Position numbers and translations under genes: made by a program. This document shows positions 14,181-20,835 of a DNA stretch of 25,903 nucleotides, one piece after another. The notes under the pieces were generated by a model. That model was not told the DNA's origin. It ran no database searches and saw nothing but the letters and a program-made list of their open reading frames with translations. Origin of the DNA: SIG565 sp045651765 (GTDB lineage Bacteria > Bacillota > Clostridia > Oscillospirales > Acutalibacteraceae); NCBI GenBank assembly GCA_045651765.1, contig JAZRSY010000016.1, positions 1-25,903 on the forward strand, written 5' to 3'. The stretch's first letter is position 1. Each line of letters starts with the position of its first letter.

Positions 14181-15581
14181 TTATAAAGATAAATCTTCTA
14201 CCAATAAAGTGCGAACTTCGTTTTCCTGTGTCTTAGGTGCATTGCGTTCTGCCAAAAACTTGGAAGCAACCTGTGGGAAGAGAGCATAACTTAAAACATC
14301 TTCTTCACATTTTGCAAGGTCGCCTGCTTCGGCTGTATATTTTTCAAGTTCAGGTTCTAACAAATCGGCTGGGCGGCAAGTAATCACCTTGTCGTTGCCA
14401 ATAGCTTTTTTGCGAACTTCTTCGTTAACCTTACCAGGCACCTGACCATATTCTCCTCTAAGAACACCCTTAGATTCTTTGGTAATCATCTTATAACGTT
14501 CGCCTGCCAAAACATTAAACACAGCCTGTGTACCAACTATTTGGCTGGTAGGAGTTACAAGTGGTGGGTAGCCAAAATCTTTACGAACATTTGGAATTTC
14601 AGCTAAAACATCGTAATATTTATCTTCGGCGTTGGCTTGCTTCAACTGTGAAATAAGGTTAGAAAGCATACCGCCCGGAACTTGATATAACAATGTTTTA
14701 ATGTCAACATTTAAAACTTTGGGGTCAAGTGTACCTTCGGCCTTCATTTTATTAGCAACATCACGGAAGTGAGCAGCAACATCGCTTAATTTATTTAAAT
14801 CAAGACCTGTGTCAAACTCGGTTCCTTGTAAAGTTGCAACTAAAGCCTCGGTAGAAGGTTGAGCTGTGCCGTTTGCAAATGGTGATAATGCAGTATCTAC
14901 AATATCAACACCGGCTTGTACAGCCATTAAATAGGTCATATCGCCTGTGCCGGTTGTATTATGTGTATGCAAATGTATTGGAGCCTTAACCTTTTCTTTT
15001 AATTTTTTAACCAAAGAATAAGCGTCGTAAGGTAATAATAGGTTGGCCATATCTTTAATACAAATAACATCGGCACCCATTTTTTCAAGCTTAACGGCAA
15101 GGTTTACAAAATAGTCTTCATTATGAACAGGGCTTACAGTATAGCTAATTGCAGCTTCGCATATACCGCCGTATTTTTTACAGCTTTTCATTGCCTGTTC
15201 CATATTTCTGGTATCGTTAAGGGCATCAAAAATACGGATAACATCAATACCGTTTTCAATAGATTTTTTAACAAATGCATCTACAACATCGTCGGCATAA
15301 TGCTTATATCCTAAAAGGTTTTGGCCACGAAGCAACATTTGAAGTTTTGTGTTGGGCATATGCTTTTTTAAGGTTCTAAGGCGTTCCCATGGGTCCTCAT
15401 TTAAAAAGCGCATACAGGCATCAAATGTGGCGCCGCCCCAACACTCGAGCGACCAATATCCCATTTTATCCAACTTTTCTAAAGCGGGAATCATATCTTC
15501 TATTTTCATTCGTGTAGCAGCTTGGGATTGGTGTGCATCACGTAAAATAGTATCGGTTATATATAGTTTTTTGTTTTCCAT
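14181..15581 (-). CDS. oadA: Oxaloacetate decarboxylase alpha subunit (carboxyltransferase)
   Basis: This is a 466-residue protein. It transfers the carboxyl group of oxaloacetate to biotin on a carrier protein. TILRDAHQSQAATRM, ECWGGATFDACMRF, LRGQNLLGYKHYADD and LHTHNTTGTGD (metal-binding His pair) are characteristic of the pyruvate carboxylase/oxaloacetate decarboxylase carboxyltransferase domain. The lysine motif reads IKDMANLL, where KDMAG or KDMAA is more usual. There is no biotin domain at the C-terminus; it is the separate protein encoded at 16824. The protein is the last gene of the oadG-carrier-oadB-oadA operon. A pyruvate carboxylase subunit B role is the alternative, but the oadB and oadG neighbours favour the sodium pump. 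Confidence 0.93.
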   Translation of the reverse strand: MENKKLYITDTILRDAHQSQAATRMKIEDMIPALEKLDKMGYWSLECWGGATFDACMRFLNEDPWERLRTLKKHMPNTKLQMLLRGQNLLGYKHYADDVVDAFVKKSIENGIDVIRIFDALNDTRNMEQAMKSCKKYGGICEAAISYTVSPVHNEDYFVNLAVKLEKMGADVICIKDMANLLLPYDAYSLVKKLKEKVKAPIHLHTHNTTGTGDMTYLMAVQAGVDIVDTALSPFANGTAQPSTEALVATLQGTEFDTGLDLNKLSDVAAHFRDVANKMKAEGTLDPKVLNVDIKTLLYQVPGGMLSNLISQLKQANAEDKYYDVLAEIPNVRKDFGYPPLVTPTSQIVGTQAVFNVLAGERYKMITKESKGVLRGEYGQVPGKVNEEVRKKAIGNDKVITCRPADLLEPELEKYTAEAGDLAKCEEDVLSYALFPQVASKFLAERNAPKTQENEVRTLLVEDLSL

Positions 15582-15597
15582 TATAATTTACCTCGTA

Positions 15598-16803
15598 TTA
15601 TTGGAATAATGCAATAAGTGCGCCGGCTGCTATTGCAGAACCAATTACACCTGCTACATTTGGACCCATTGCATGCATTAGCAAGAAATTAGAAGGATTA
15701 GCCTTTTGTCCAACCGATTGCGAAACACGTGCAGCCATTGGCACTGCCGAAACACCGGCCGAACCAATAAGTGGGTTAATTTTATTTTTGGTAAACAGGT
15801 TCATAAATTTGGCTAATAGCACACCGCCTGCGGTACCAAAACTAAATGCTATTATTCCCAAGAATATAATAAATAATGTTTGTGGGGTTAAAAATACATT
15901 AGCAGTTGCAGTAGCACCAACCGAAATTCCTAAGAATATTGTTACAATATTCATAAGTTCGTTTTGCGCTGTTTTGCATAAACGCTCGGCCACGCCTGAT
16001 TCTTTCCAAAGGTTGCCAAGCATTAAGCAACCAACAAGCGATGTTGCCGAAGGAACCAATAAAGCCACAAAAATTGTTACGGCTATTGGGAAAATAATCT
16101 TTTCGGTTTTAGAAACCTCTCTTAAAGGTTTCATTACTATGTTGCGCTCTTTTTTGGTTGTTAAGAGCTTCATTATTGGGGGTTGAATTACCGGTACCAA
16201 AGCCATATAAGAATAAGCGGCAACGGCAATAGCCGGTAATAAATGTGGTGCTAACTTAGATGCAACAAAAATTGCGGTAGGGCCATCGGCGCCGCCTATA
16301 ATGCCGATTGAGCCTGCTTCGGTGGCAGTAAAGGCTAAAAGAATTGCACCAACAAAGGTCAAGAAAATGCCAACCTGAGCTGCCGCACCTAATAATAAAG
16401 ATTTAGGATTGGAAATTAATGGGGCAAAATCGGTCATGGCGCCAATGCCAACAAATATTAAGCAAGGATAAACACAGGTTTTAACACCAATATATAAAAT
16501 ATCAAGCAAGCCACCATTGGCCATAATATAACCAAATGAATGGTAAAATTCGCTGTTTTCATCCATAAAAGCATTCCACATTTCGCTGTGGTACATTTCG
16601 GCACCGGGTAGATTGGTTAATAACATACCAAAAGCAATACCGATAAGCAACAGTGGCTCAAATTGTTTTTTAATTGCAAGGTATAAAAGTACCAAAGAAA
16701 TTAAAATCATTACAACATTACGCCACATTCCGCCATCTATAAAGTTAACAAAAATTTGGTAAAAACCCATCTGTTCGATGAATTTCATAATACTTTCAAA
16801 CAT
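15598..16803 (-). CDS. oadB: Sodium-translocating decarboxylase beta subunit
   Basis: This is a 401-residue protein starting at MFESIM (AGGAGAAAGGAT upstream; an earlier in-frame start lacks a site). OadB decarboxylates carboxybiotin and couples this to sodium export. It has many membrane segments, a GSIGIIGGADGPTAIFV motif (residues 164-180, the conserved sodium-pathway region with its Asp), PPIMKLLTTKKER, and a C-terminal NPLIGSAGVSAVPMAARVSQ, all typical. It sits between the biotin carrier and oadA genes. The GIIGGAD motif recurs in the unrelated membrane protein at 6033. Confidence 0.95.
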   Translation of the reverse strand: MFESIMKFIEQMGFYQIFVNFIDGGMWRNVVMILISLVLLYLAIKKQFEPLLLIGIAFGMLLTNLPGAEMYHSEMWNAFMDENSEFYHSFGYIMANGGLLDILYIGVKTCVYPCLIFVGIGAMTDFAPLISNPKSLLLGAAAQVGIFLTFVGAILLAFTATEAGSIGIIGGADGPTAIFVASKLAPHLLPAIAVAAYSYMALVPVIQPPIMKLLTTKKERNIVMKPLREVSKTEKIIFPIAVTIFVALLVPSATSLVGCLMLGNLWKESGVAERLCKTAQNELMNIVTIFLGISVGATATANVFLTPQTLFIIFLGIIAFSFGTAGGVLLAKFMNLFTKNKINPLIGSAGVSAVPMAARVSQSVGQKANPSNFLLMHAMGPNVAGVIGSAIAAGALIALFQ

Positions 16804-16823
16804 TGTAATCCTTTCTCCTATAA

Positions 16824-17192
16824 CTAAGCAATTACACAAAGAACAGCACCGGTTTCTACCGAAGCACCGACATTAACATTAACCGAAGCTATTGTACCAT
16901 CACAAGGTGCCATAATTTCATTTTCCATTTTCATGGCTTCTAAAACTAACAAAACATCGCCTTTTTTAACGGTGGCGCCGTTTTGAACGTTAATAGATAA
17001 AATTGTGCCGGGCATTGGGGAATTAACGGTTTGACCGCCCGAAACAGCAGCAGGAGCCGGAGCAGCAGCGGGTGCAGGTGCAGGTGCGGGTGCAGCAGCA
17101 GGAGCTGCAGGAACTTTAATATCAGATGCAGCAGCTTCTTCAATTTCAACTTGGTATGCAGTACCATTTACAATAACATTATATTTTTTCAT
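16824..17192 (-). CDS. Biotin carboxyl carrier protein of the decarboxylase
   Basis: This is a 122-residue protein. An N-terminal strand (KKYNVIVNGTAYQVEIEE) is followed by a Pro/Ala linker (about residues 28-49) and a biotinyl domain, with Lys88 in EAMKMEN as the biotinylation site and NSPMPGTI and CDGTIASVNV flanking it. It moves the carboxyl group from the OadA active site to OadB. In many bacteria this domain is fused to OadA or to the gamma subunit; here it is a free protein, as in several clostridia. The gene lies 21 bases from both neighbours' coding regions. Confidence 0.93.
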   Translation of the reverse strand: MKKYNVIVNGTAYQVEIEEAAASDIKVPAAPAAAPAPAPAPAAAPAPAAVSGGQTVNSPMPGTILSINVQNGATVKKGDVLLVLEAMKMENEIMAPCDGTIASVNVNVGASVETGAVLCVIA

Positions 17193-17212
17193 AATAATAC
17201 CTCTTTCTTAAT

Positions 17213-17539
17213 TTAGATTCTTTTTAATGAATGAATTTTAATAGCCGAAACATCGGTTCCTAGTTCTTCGGCTATTGCAACCGAAACAGCCGCGATAATT
17301 TCTTGTCTGTTTTCAATATTTGTGCTATTAGCAGGCACAGCTGCAGTTGCTACATTTGGCATTGCAGTAACCGATTTATTAGCTTCAGATTTATTAACCA
17401 GTTTGCATAATAAACTAATTATTTTACAAAGTAAAACTATGCAAATAAGGCCCACAAATACAGTACCTAAACCCAAAGCCACAACAAATAATGCAGGGAA
17501 ATCATAACCTGGTAAAATTTCAATTAATTTTTCGAACAT
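17213..17539 (-). CDS. oadG: Oxaloacetate decarboxylase gamma subunit-like membrane protein
   Basis: This is a 108-residue protein starting at MFEKLIEI with AAAGGGGGGTG upstream. One membrane segment (about residues 15-40, ALFVVALGLGTVFVGLICIV) follows a short outside part. The C-terminal EIIAAVSVAIAEELGTDVSAIKIHSLKRI is a common ending of clostridial OadG-type subunits. The gamma subunit assembles alpha with beta at the membrane and binds zinc in the classical enzyme. It is the first gene of the operon. Confidence 0.82.
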   Translation of the reverse strand: MFEKLIEILPGYDFPALFVVALGLGTVFVGLICIVLLCKIISLLCKLVNKSEANKSVTAMPNVATAAVPANSTNIENRQEIIAAVSVAIAEELGTDVSAIKIHSLKRI

Positions 17540-17660
17540 AAAAGCACCCCCCTTTAAATTAACAGAGCTTTTCAACAAGCCCAAATCAATACTATTTTAA
17601 TACAAATTCTAATATAAATCAATAGATTTTTTGCAATTTGCTTTATTTTTAACATAATTA

Positions 17661-17686
17661 ATAAAGCAGGGTTTCCCCTGCTTTAT
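17661..17686 (-). terminator. Terminator of trpB
   Basis: ATAAAGCAGGG / CCCTGCTTTAT with TTTCC-type loop, beginning 16 bases after the trpB stop; it separates trpB from the oad operon. Confidence 0.85.
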
Positions 17687-17701
17687 TATTACACAAAAAA
17701 A

Positions 17702-18919
17702 TTATCTAATTCCATATTTTTCTATTATATAATCCATATCTTTATCGCCACGACCGGAAAGATTAATTAGAACCGAGCCTTTGCCTAATTCTTTGGCAAG
17801 TTTTATTCCGTAAGCCACAGCGTGTGAGCTTTCAATAGCCGGTATAATACCCTCTAACCTAGATAGTGTAAAGAAGGCATTTACAGCATCTTCATCGTTA
17901 ACAACATCGTATTTAACGCGACCTAAATCGTGTAAGAATGCATGCTCAGGACCCGATGACGGATAGTCTAATCCACTTGCTACCGAATAAACCGGTGCAG
18001 GTTCGCCCTGTTCATCTTTTAACATAATGCTGTTAAATCCGTGCATAATGCCCTCACTGCCAAATTTAAGGCTTGCAGCGTGGTCACCAAGTTTTGTGCC
18101 GCGACCTAAGGGTTCAACACCGTAAATATCAACAGGGTCATTTAAAAATCCTGCGAACATACCCATTGAGTTAGAACCACCACCTACACAAGCAACAACG
18201 GCATCAGGTAATTCGCCTGTCATAGAAATAAACTGTTCTCTGGCTTCAATACCAACCACACTTTGAAAATCGCGCACCATCATTGGAAACGGATGTGGAC
18301 CTAAAACCGAGCCAATACAATAAATACAATCATTATATTCTCTGGAATATGCCTTAAATGCAGCATCAACAGCCTCTTTAAGAGTGGCAAGTCCTTCTTT
18401 AACCTCTATAACATTTGCGCCTAGAATTTTCATTCTGGCAACATTTGGTGCTTGTTTTTTAATATCTACCGAACCCATATAAATATCGCACTCAAGGCCA
18501 AAATAAGCGGCAGCCGTTGCTAAGGCTACACCATGTTGACCGGCGCCTGTTTCGGCAATAACCTTCTTTTTACCCATATATTTTGCCAACAAAGCCTCGC
18601 CCATACAATGATTAAGTTTGTGGGCACCGGTATGGTTAAGGTCTTCCCTTTTTACATAAAGTTGAACATTACCAATGCTGTTAGAAAGCCTTTCAAGGTA
18701 TGAAATAGGGGTTGGTCTGCCCTGAAATTCACGCCTAATTTTACGAAGTTCGCCTATAAATTTGCTCGATTTGCAAATTGTAAAATAAGCTTCGGTAATT
18801 TCGGCCATAGCATTTTTAAGGTCATCGGATATATATGCCCCGCCGTATTTACCAAAATAACCATTATGGTCGGGGAAATTTTTAAAATAGGTATTGAATT
18901 CTATTCCGTTGTACTGCAT
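17702..18919 (-). CDS. trpB: Tryptophan synthase beta subunit
   Basis: This is a 405-residue protein of normal TrpB1 length, starting at MQYNG (TTAGGAGAATTAG upstream); the longer frame begins inside the leader's terminator region. It joins indole and serine to make tryptophan with pyridoxal phosphate. Lys101 in HTGAHKLNHC binds the cofactor, GAGQHGVA and the phosphate-binding GGGSNSMG are present, and the ending GRGDKDM is typical. No other trp gene is in the window, so indole may come from TrpA encoded elsewhere or from the environment. It sits behind a T-box leader. Confidence 0.95.
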   Translation of the reverse strand: MQYNGIEFNTYFKNFPDHNGYFGKYGGAYISDDLKNAMAEITEAYFTICKSSKFIGELRKIRREFQGRPTPISYLERLSNSIGNVQLYVKREDLNHTGAHKLNHCMGEALLAKYMGKKKVIAETGAGQHGVALATAAAYFGLECDIYMGSVDIKKQAPNVARMKILGANVIEVKEGLATLKEAVDAAFKAYSREYNDCIYCIGSVLGPHPFPMMVRDFQSVVGIEAREQFISMTGELPDAVVACVGGGSNSMGMFAGFLNDPVDIYGVEPLGRGTKLGDHAASLKFGSEGIMHGFNSIMLKDEQGEPAPVYSVASGLDYPSSGPEHAFLHDLGRVKYDVVNDEDAVNAFFTLSRLEGIIPAIESSHAVAYGIKLAKELGKGSVLINLSGRGDKDMDYIIEKYGIR

Positions 18920-18950
18920 TCTAATTCTCCTAACATATAAAATAAACAAA

Positions 18951-19205
18951 CCCAAGTACCACAAGGTACTTGGGACGATTATACTACCGCGGTGCCACCC
19001 AAATTAAAACAACAAGTGTTTTCGCTTTTACGCATACTATCATATGCGGCGTTAATGGTAACGGAAACGCAACCCCGTTGGAGCCTACTAAAGTTCGGTC
19101 CACCCTCAAAAGCCCATTCGTTTATAATTAAATATTGCTTTGCACCTTACAGCAACTCTCTAAAAAATAATTATAAATTACTATTCTTTCTCACAGGTTT
19201 TTTAA
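18951..19205 (-). promoter_or_regulatory. T-box leader of trpB (probable Trp specifier)
   Basis: On the minus strand the T-box sequence GGGTGGCACCGCGGT (19000-18986) precedes a terminator hairpin CCCAAGTACC/GGTACTTGGG (18974-18951) with a T-rich run, so uncharged tRNA binding would favour antitermination. Stem I features include AGAGAG (19161-19156) and GAGGGTGGACCGAA, where TGG (plus-strand 19100-19102) is placed as the specifier codon, followed by AGTAGG. A TGG specifier matches trpB downstream. Confidence 0.9.
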
Positions 19206-19206
19206 A

Positions 19207-19235
19207 ATTATAACATTAAAATTAATGTTTGTCAA
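19207..19235 (-). promoter_or_regulatory. Promoter of the trpB T-box transcript
   Basis: Minus strand TTGACA (19235-19230), a 17-base spacer and TATAAT (19212-19207): near-consensus. Confidence 0.85.
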
Positions 19236-19242
19236 CTTTAGT

Positions 19243-19647
19243 TTATTGCTTATATTTAAAATTAACTAAATGTGCAACACTTGGTATGCTCTCACCCTGC
19301 ATTGTAGAGGTTGGTGAAAGAAGTGCGCCTGTGGCACAAAAAAGAATATTTTTGTATTCGCCTTTTTCAAGTTTTTTTAAAATATACCCCGTTAATACAC
19401 TTGCACTGCAACCACAACCCGAACCGCCCGCATGAACATCTTGTTTTTCTCTATCAAAAATCATACAACCGCAATCAAAATGGTTACTCTTAATGTCAAT
19501 ATTCTCTTTTTCTAAAATTTCATAAAGCAAATCTGAGCCAACATAACCTAAATCGCCTGTGAAAATCGCATCATAATCGGTCGGGGTTGTATTTGTATTA
19601 TGCAAAAATCTTTTAATTGTATCCGCTGCAGCAGGGGAAAATGTCAA
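19243..19647 (-). pseudogene. spoVAD: C-terminal fragment of SpoVAD
   Basis: The reading frame matches only the last ~125 residues of stage V sporulation protein AD, a protein of about 340 residues needed for dipicolinic acid uptake into spores: FTGDLGYVGSDLLYEIL, FDCGCMIFD, QDVHAGGSGCGCSASVLTGY, ATGALLSPTSTMQGESIPSVAH. Homology starts at SPAAADTIKRFL. Upstream the frame stays open for a short way, but KFFEEFYGVH does not resemble the family, and the usual NNMGAAMAP is missing. There is no neighbouring spoVAC or spoVAE. The first start codon is TTG. I read it as a relic cut off at about 19640, on the side of the toxin-antitoxin locus. Confidence 0.82.
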
Positions 19648-19751
19648 GTGAACACCATAAAATTCCTCAAAAAATTTTTTCAGACCTTCAAATTTGGAAA
19701 ATTATGGGTGCTGCCATGGGAGCCCACAATGTTTTACACCATAAATAAATG

Positions 19752-19780
19752 TTGCTAAAGCATTTTCACTGTGTTATAAT
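19752..19780 (+). promoter_or_regulatory. Promoter of the small toxin-like peptide gene
   Basis: TTGCTA (19752-19757), 17-base spacer, TATAAT (19775-19780) with an extended TGT before the -10. Confidence 0.75.
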
Positions 19781-19814
19781 TTCTCTTGGAATAAGGTGAA
19801 CCTACAACGGTAGG

Positions 19815-19852
19815 CGGTTAGCCCTTTGAATTACAGAGGGCATTGGCCCTCT
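19815..19852 (+). promoter_or_regulatory. Structured 5' leader of the toxin-like mRNA
   Basis: CGGTTAGCC (19815-19823) is perfectly complementary to GGCTAACCG (19989-19997) beyond the gene, allowing 5'-3' pairing. A second hairpin AGAGGGC/GCCCTCT (19835-19841, 19846-19852) lies ten bases before the ribosome binding site. Such structures delay translation in type I toxin messages. Confidence 0.6.
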
Positions 19853-19873
19853 TGTATTTAAGGGGGTGATGCT

Positions 19874-19945
19874 ATGGAGTATTATTTCCTTGTTGTTTTA
19901 GTACTTATTGTTGCCACTGGCTACATTACTAGCATAAAAAAATAA
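19874..19945 (+). CDS. 23-residue hydrophobic peptide, candidate type I toxin
   Basis: The peptide reads MEYYFLVVLVLIVATGYITS followed by IKK: one membrane helix with a short basic tail, as in small holin-like type I toxins of Firmicutes. GGGGGTGAT (19862-19870) sits three bases before the ATG. The gene has its own near-consensus promoter, a structured leader with a 3' complement, and an antisense transcription unit covering its 3' end. Such peptides damage or depolarise the membrane when overproduced. It lies between the SpoVAD relic and a nucleotidyltransferase gene. The family name is not certain because the peptide is too short to classify by eye. Confidence 0.65.
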   Translation: MEYYFLVVLVLIVATGYITSIKK

Positions 19946-20018
19946 CCGCCCTGTCCTGAAAAAACAAGCGGTTATTCGCAAAACTTCAGGCTAACCGTCT
20001 ATCGGTTTGCCTTATTTC
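19936..20018 (-). ncRNA. Candidate antisense antitoxin RNA
   Basis: On the minus strand TTGACA (20052-20047), 16 bases and TATAAT (20030-20025) predict a start near 20018. About 80 bases on, AATAACCGC (19976-19968) and GCGGTTATT (19949-19941) form a hairpin followed by a T-run (19942-19936), a good terminator. The RNA would be complementary to the 3' untranslated part of the peptide gene's message and its last codons. Confidence 0.65.
19989..20016 (+). terminator. Probable terminator of the toxin-like message
   Basis: GGCTAACCG (19989-19997) and CGGTTTGCC (20003-20011) pair with one mismatch and are followed by TTATTTC. Confidence 0.55.
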
Positions 20019-20059
20019 ACTTATATTATATCATATTATTTACGATTGTCAAGTTTTAA

Positions 20060-20398
20060 TCAGTTGAACTTAATTCCATCCTTATTAACATTAGTATAGA
20101 AAGGATTATCATTCATATACTTATAAAATGTTTCGCAATCGCATAAAGTTACGGTTACTACGACATCATACTGAAGACCAAGTTCAGAAGTCAATGATAT
20201 AAAAGGCTTTTTAAAACCTGATATTTGTTCACGAGGCACCTTTGCTAAAACCATAATATCAATATCCGATTCTTCGGTTTGCTCTCCTCGGGCATACGAA
20301 CCATAAAGAACAGTTGAATCTAATTTATCTCCAAATAAAGATTTAGCAAGTGTGGCTATCCGTTCGGTTATGTATGTTAGTTGTTCATTATTACACAT
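20060..20398 (-). CDS. MNT-type nucleotidyltransferase domain protein
   Basis: This is a 112-residue protein. The minimal nucleotidyltransferase motif GSYARGEQTEESDIDIMV (residues 33-50) has the GS pair and the DxD metal ligands Asp45 and Asp47. These proteins are usually the antitoxin partner of HEPN RNases, which they modify by AMP transfer. No HEPN gene is present: the next minus-strand reading beyond the stop is the toxin-antitoxin locus. The gene upstream, ending two bases before this start, encodes an 80-residue protein, so they form a pair. Confidence 0.82.
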   Translation of the reverse strand: MCNNEQLTYITERIATLAKSLFGDKLDSTVLYGSYARGEQTEESDIDIMVLAKVPREQISGFKKPFISLTSELGLQYDVVVTVTLCDCETFYKYMNDNPFYTNVNKDGIKFN

Positions 20399-20400
20399 TT

Positions 20401-20643
20401 TTAAATACCTTTAACACCCCACAAAAATTTCTTTCGCAGATAATCTGCATGTTCAGGCGTTATACTCCCATCATTAATTTCTGCAATATTAATACTGCCG
20501 TACAATTCTCCCCACAAGCAATCCAATAAAGACGATTTCTCTTCAAGACCTTTCTTATAGGCATCTAAATCGTGCTGAAGATATGACGGCAATCCGTATT
20601 CATATGAGTGTTCACGCTCTTCTTTTATTTTATCATTATCCAT
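20401..20643 (-). CDS. Small protein paired with the nucleotidyltransferase
   Basis: This is an 80-residue acidic protein (EREHSYEYGLPSYLQHDLDA, then SSLLDCLWGELYGSINIAEI, ending LRKKFLWGVKGI). It has no membrane segment or known catalytic motif. I have seen similar proteins next to clostridial MNT genes but cannot name a family. The stop is immediately followed by the start of the MNT gene. Whether it is the toxin, an antitoxin or an accessory protein is unknown. Confidence 0.6.
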   Translation of the reverse strand: MDNDKIKEEREHSYEYGLPSYLQHDLDAYKKGLEEKSSLLDCLWGELYGSINIAEINDGSITPEHADYLRKKFLWGVKGI

Positions 20644-20747
20644 TTATACTACATTCACCGCCTATAACAATATCCATAAATATTATAACGATCTACCGAA
20701 ACTGAGTCAAGAACATTAGAATACAGCAGTCTGCGAAAAGCAGAACG

Positions 20748-20767
20748 TGTTATCATATATGATAACA
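20748..20767. repeat. Perfect 20-base palindrome
   Basis: TGTTATCATATATGATAACA is identical to its reverse complement. It lies upstream of the 20401-20643 gene and could be its operator. Confidence 0.6.
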
Positions 20768-20799
20768 TACATTAGGTATATTCGCTTTCAGTACAGACA

Positions 20800-20831
20800 A
20801 AAGCGTGTGGCAGTAAACTGTCACACGCTTT
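20800..20831 (-). terminator. Terminator-like hairpin after the recombinase gene
   Basis: AAAGCGTGTG / CACACGCTTT with inner CAGT/ACTG pairing, starting five bases after the recombinase stop. Confidence 0.75.
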
Positions 20832-20835
20832 ATCA

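Noticed and set aside
17031..17167. Alternative frames over the Pro/Ala linker of the biotin carrier
   Set aside because: They are shadows created by the repetitive GCA/GCC-rich linker codons.
19690..19725. MGAAMG on the plus strand as an inverted piece of SpoVAD (NMGAAMAP)
   Set aside because: Only about six residues match and the preceding codons do not resemble SpoVAD, so an inversion cannot be supported.
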